A stretch of DNA of 8,373 nucleotides, from assembly GCA_027717875.1 (NCBI GenBank), contig JALLOL010000107.1, forward strand, positions 1-8,373. The letters run 5' to 3'. Of the stretch, positions 6,117-8,373 are shown one piece after another (the stretch's first letter is position 1; every line of letters starts with the position of its first letter). Below the pieces are notes generated by a model that ran no database searches, was not told the DNA's origin, and worked only from the letters and a program-made list of their open reading frames with translations. The stretch is from Acidobacteria bacterium AH-259-L09. GTDB lineage: Bacteria > Acidobacteriota > UBA6911 > RPQK01. The position numbers were made by a program, and so were the translations under genes.

Positions 6117-6956
6117 ATGTTAACTCTATCGACCAGCCGCCGCGGTTTTCTAATGAGTATTGCTGCCTTGGCCAGTCTTCGCGGTACAGGTACGGTTTCT
6201 GCCGGTGACGATTCGGGAGACATCAAGCTCGGTGTCGCCAGCTATTCCTTACGCAAGTTTGCCCGCAAAGATGCCATTGCCATGGTCAAGGCACTCGGGA
6301 CCCGCTATGTCAATGTGAAAGCATTCCATCTGCCCTACGAAAGCTCGGGAGCCGAACTGGCTGAGGGCCGGCGGGACTTTGAGGATGTCGGATTGATCAT
6401 CGTGGGGGGCGGTACCATCTCCCTGAAGAAAGACGATGACGACGATATTCGCAAGTATTTCGAATATGCCAGGATTTGCGGGATGTCTTTGATGGTCATT
6501 GCTCCAACGCACCAGACGATGCCAAGAATTGAAAAATTTGTGAAGCAGTATGACATCAAGGTGGCAGTGCACAACCACGGGCCTGAGGATCCGAACTTCC
6601 CAAGGCCACAGGACGCTCTCAAGATCGCGAAAAGCATGGATCGGCGGGTGGGACTCTGCATTGACGTCGGCCACACGGCAAGAACCGGCGTAGACGTCGT
6701 GGAGTCCATCGCAGAAGCGGGAGAGCGGTTACTAGACATGCATGTGAAAGATCTGCGCTCCTTCTCCGACAAAGCAAGCCAGTGTGCGGTTGGAGAAGGC
6801 CTAATGCCCGTAGCTGATATCTTTAAGCAGCTCAAGAAAATGAACTATCAGGGGCACGTCAATCTGGAGTATGAGATCGAGCCGGAGAATCCCCTTCCCG
6901 GAATGAGGCAGTCCTTTGCTTACATGAGAGGCGTATTGGCGGGGATAAAGGCCTAG
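6117..6956 (+). CDS. Tat-exported sugar phosphate isomerase/epimerase-like TIM-barrel protein
   Basis: Xylose-isomerase-like TIM barrel (AP-endonuclease-2 fold), a family of metal-dependent sugar and inositol isomerases, epimerases and dehydratases. The 279-residue product opens with a twin-arginine signal, SRRGFLM at 7-13, then a short hydrophobic stretch and probable cleavage near VSA-G (29/30), so the enzyme should work folded outside the cytoplasm. The barrel runs from about residue 36 (IKLGVASYSLRKF) to the end. Metal-site candidates: HNHG (152-155) after strand 4-5, D183 and H186 in CIDVGH, H209 and D212 in DMHVKD, E227 in VGEG and E251 in VNLEYE. Residues 106-110 form a run of five Asp before a helix. 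AGGAGG at 6104-6109, seven bases from the ATG, fixes the start. It lies between two sulfatases, which suggests action on a sugar released from a sulfated glycan. The exact reaction is unknown; annotations in this family are often generic. Confidence 0.9.
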   Translation: MLTLSTSRRGFLMSIAALASLRGTGTVSAGDDSGDIKLGVASYSLRKFARKDAIAMVKALGTRYVNVKAFHLPYESSGAELAEGRRDFEDVGLIIVGGGTISLKKDDDDDIRKYFEYARICGMSLMVIAPTHQTMPRIEKFVKQYDIKVAVHNHGPEDPNFPRPQDALKIAKSMDRRVGLCIDVGHTARTGVDVVESIAEAGERLLDMHVKDLRSFSDKASQCAVGEGLMPVADIFKQLKKMNYQGHVNLEYEIEPENPLPGMRQSFAYMRGVLAGIKA

Positions 6957-6968
6957 CCCCAATACTGT

Positions 6969-8339
6969 TCACTTAATGTCAGGGGGCCAGCGCTTGAGAC
7001 TGGCTTCCATCTCTTTTCCGAACTCGTCCATCTGCGCTCTGAGACGGGTCACGATCTCGGGGTACTGATCGGCCAGGTTGTACATCTCTGAAGGATCGAG
7101 GTCTAGATCGTAGAGCTCCGGGCTGGGATCTTGTGGGATGTCTTCCCTGAGATGGTTGGACAATCTGAGCTTCCACTTCCCTTTGCGAATCCCCTCCAGT
7201 GTCTCTCCTCTATAGTAATAAAAGGAGTCACGTGGAGGTTTTGTACCTCCCTCTAGAAGGGGCATGATGTTTTTGCCGTCGACAGGCCGGTCCCTGGGAA
7301 TTTCTGCCCCAGCAAGGATCAGAAAGGTGGTGTAAAGGTCCATGGTGGATGCCATTTCGGCGGACACCTGAGCCGGTGGAATTCGCGAAGGCCATCGGGC
7401 GATAAAGGGCACTCTCACACCCCCTTCGTAAGTACTCCCTTTCCATCCCCGGAGAAGTCCAGCCGATCCGGCGTCCCACTGTTTAACCAGGTCTTGTCGG
7501 AACATCCGATCGGGCATGTGAAGCCAGGGACCGTTGTCGCTGGTGAAAACCACCAGGGTATTCTCATCGAGCCCTTCCTGCTTGAGCACCTCTAGAATGC
7601 ATCCCACGCTCCAGTCGATCTCCTCCACCACATCGCCGTAGAGTCCGCGACGTGAGCGGCCAGAGAACGATTCGGAGGCATGAAGAGGAACATGGACCAT
7701 GGTGTAGGCCAGGTAAAGGAAAAAAGGACCATCTTTTGATTCTGTAATGAATTTGACCGCTTCCTCGGTATAGCGTTTGGTCAGCGTGGCCTGCTTGACC
7801 GGATATTCAATCGGCTGGGTATCTCTCCAAAGCTTGAGCGGGACATCGGTCTGAACCCAGGGAGGCTGCATGTCGTTGCTGTAAAGCAGGCAAAAGTATT
7901 TGTCAAAGCCATTGGACGTGGGAAAAAACTTTTCCTCTTGATGCCCGAGATGCCACTTGCCGATGGCAATGGTCCGGTAGTTTTGGCTCTTGAGAGCTTC
8001 CGCTAAGGTGATCTCGGAAGCAGGGATTCCGCGCGCAGCTCCCGGCCCGAGAACACGTGGAAGTCCTGAACGCAGGGGATAGCGGCCTGTCAGCAGTGCC
8101 GCTCGCGAGGGGGTGCATGAAGGAGCAGCGTAGAAGGAAGTCAGCTTAATACCTTCTTGGGCCATTTTGTCGAGATGAGCGGTCCTAATCGTGGGATGGC
8201 CAAAACAGCCCAGGTCTCCGTAACCCAAATCATCGGCAAACAGCAGGACCAGATTGGGCGGATCGGCCTCCGGAGAGAGGTCGAGCATGGCAGAGATGAC
8301 AGCCAAGGCCATGAAACTGAAGATGATTCCTTTTCTCAT
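6969..8339 (-). CDS. Secreted arylsulfatase A-like sulfatase, SDNG subtype
   Basis: Second exported S1-family sulfate-ester hydrolase, 456 residues. The signal peptide covers about residues 1-25 (R2, K3, then IIFSFMALAVISA), with a probable cut after PEA. All key positions are present: D36-D37 (ADDLGYGDLG), C75 in CTPSR (75-79) for formylglycine, GKWHLG (127-132, K128, H130), H216 in VHVPLH, D268-N269 in TSDNG, and K300 in GWKGSTYEGGVRVP. The KGSTYEGG block and SDNG place it with arylsulfatase A / N-acetylgalactosamine-6-sulfatase-like enzymes, a different branch from the other sulfatase in this window. The C-terminal ELYDLDLDPSEMYNLA is typical, and the length is normal. On the minus strand AGAGGA (complement of 8344-8349) stands about five bases before the ATG. 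The gene converges on the TIM-barrel gene with 12 bp between stop codons and no terminator. Its promoter must lie near or beyond the window edge. Substrate unknown. Confidence 0.95.
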   Translation of the reverse strand: MRKGIIFSFMALAVISAMLDLSPEADPPNLVLLFADDLGYGDLGCFGHPTIRTAHLDKMAQEGIKLTSFYAAPSCTPSRAALLTGRYPLRSGLPRVLGPGAARGIPASEITLAEALKSQNYRTIAIGKWHLGHQEEKFFPTSNGFDKYFCLLYSNDMQPPWVQTDVPLKLWRDTQPIEYPVKQATLTKRYTEEAVKFITESKDGPFFLYLAYTMVHVPLHASESFSGRSRRGLYGDVVEEIDWSVGCILEVLKQEGLDENTLVVFTSDNGPWLHMPDRMFRQDLVKQWDAGSAGLLRGWKGSTYEGGVRVPFIARWPSRIPPAQVSAEMASTMDLYTTFLILAGAEIPRDRPVDGKNIMPLLEGGTKPPRDSFYYYRGETLEGIRKGKWKLRLSNHLREDIPQDPSPELYDLDLDPSEMYNLADQYPEIVTRLRAQMDEFGKEMEASLKRWPPDIK

Positions 8340-8373
8340 TTCTTCCTCTTTCTTATGCTTTTGAGCAAAACAC

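Noticed and set aside
6249..6835. Two minus-strand frames (141 and 166 residues) opposite the TIM-barrel gene
   Set aside because: Both are shadows of the barrel gene; the sense product has a Tat signal, family motifs and a good ribosome-binding site.
4413..8339. Reading the two sulfatases as phosphonate hydrolases or other alkaline-phosphatase-superfamily enzymes
   Set aside because: Both have the full C-x-P-S-R formylglycine signature and the GKWHLG motif that mark S1 sulfatases.

Overview
The window carries six complete protein genes and no RNA gene, CRISPR array or transposase that I can see. Base composition is moderate to slightly GC-rich. Tat-exported TIM-barrel proteins, several secreted type I sulfatases and a GntP permease together suggest a heterotrophic polysaccharide degrader of the Planctomycetota / Verrucomicrobiota / Acidobacteriota kind. 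This comes from gene content only, and the phylum is not proven.

Layout. (1) 73-1503 (+) is a GntP-family organic-acid/proton symporter that starts at GTG. (2) 1504-1760 is an intergenic spacer with six copies of a 7-bp unit (CTGACAA or its complement), a hairpin followed by a T-rich tract, and a TTGACA box. (3) 1761-3020 and 3094-4332 (+) are two tandem GT4-type (GT-B fold) glycosyltransferases with matching active-site motifs. The second most likely starts at a TTG codon behind a near-perfect Shine-Dalgarno. (4) 4413-5864 (-) is a secreted sulfatase. (5) 5865-6116 is a divergent control region with a good promoter in each direction and a GC-rich palindrome between them. (6) 6117-6956 (+) is a Tat-exported xylose-isomerase-like TIM-barrel protein whose leader holds a G-rich hairpin. 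(7) 6969-8339 (-) is a second secreted sulfatase, convergent with the TIM-barrel gene and only 12 bp from it.

How the genes may work together. The right half reads as part of an extracytoplasmic sulfated-glycan degradation locus. Two sulfatases of different subfamilies (CSPSR with SDHG, and CTPSR with SDNG) would remove sulfate from different linkages or sugars. The exported TIM-barrel protein would act on a released sugar or sugar derivative. The formylglycine-generating enzyme or anaerobic maturase that the sulfatases need is not in the window, nor is any glycoside hydrolase or regulator gene. The left half (permease plus two cytoplasmic glycosyltransferases) has no obvious functional tie to the right half; the glycosyltransferases look like a two-step glycoside or glycan assembly unit. 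I see no single system that I can call new. The points most worth a second look are the glycosyltransferase pair and its revised start, the sulfatase/TIM-barrel/sulfatase arrangement with its divergent control region, the G-rich leader, and the heptamer-rich spacer.
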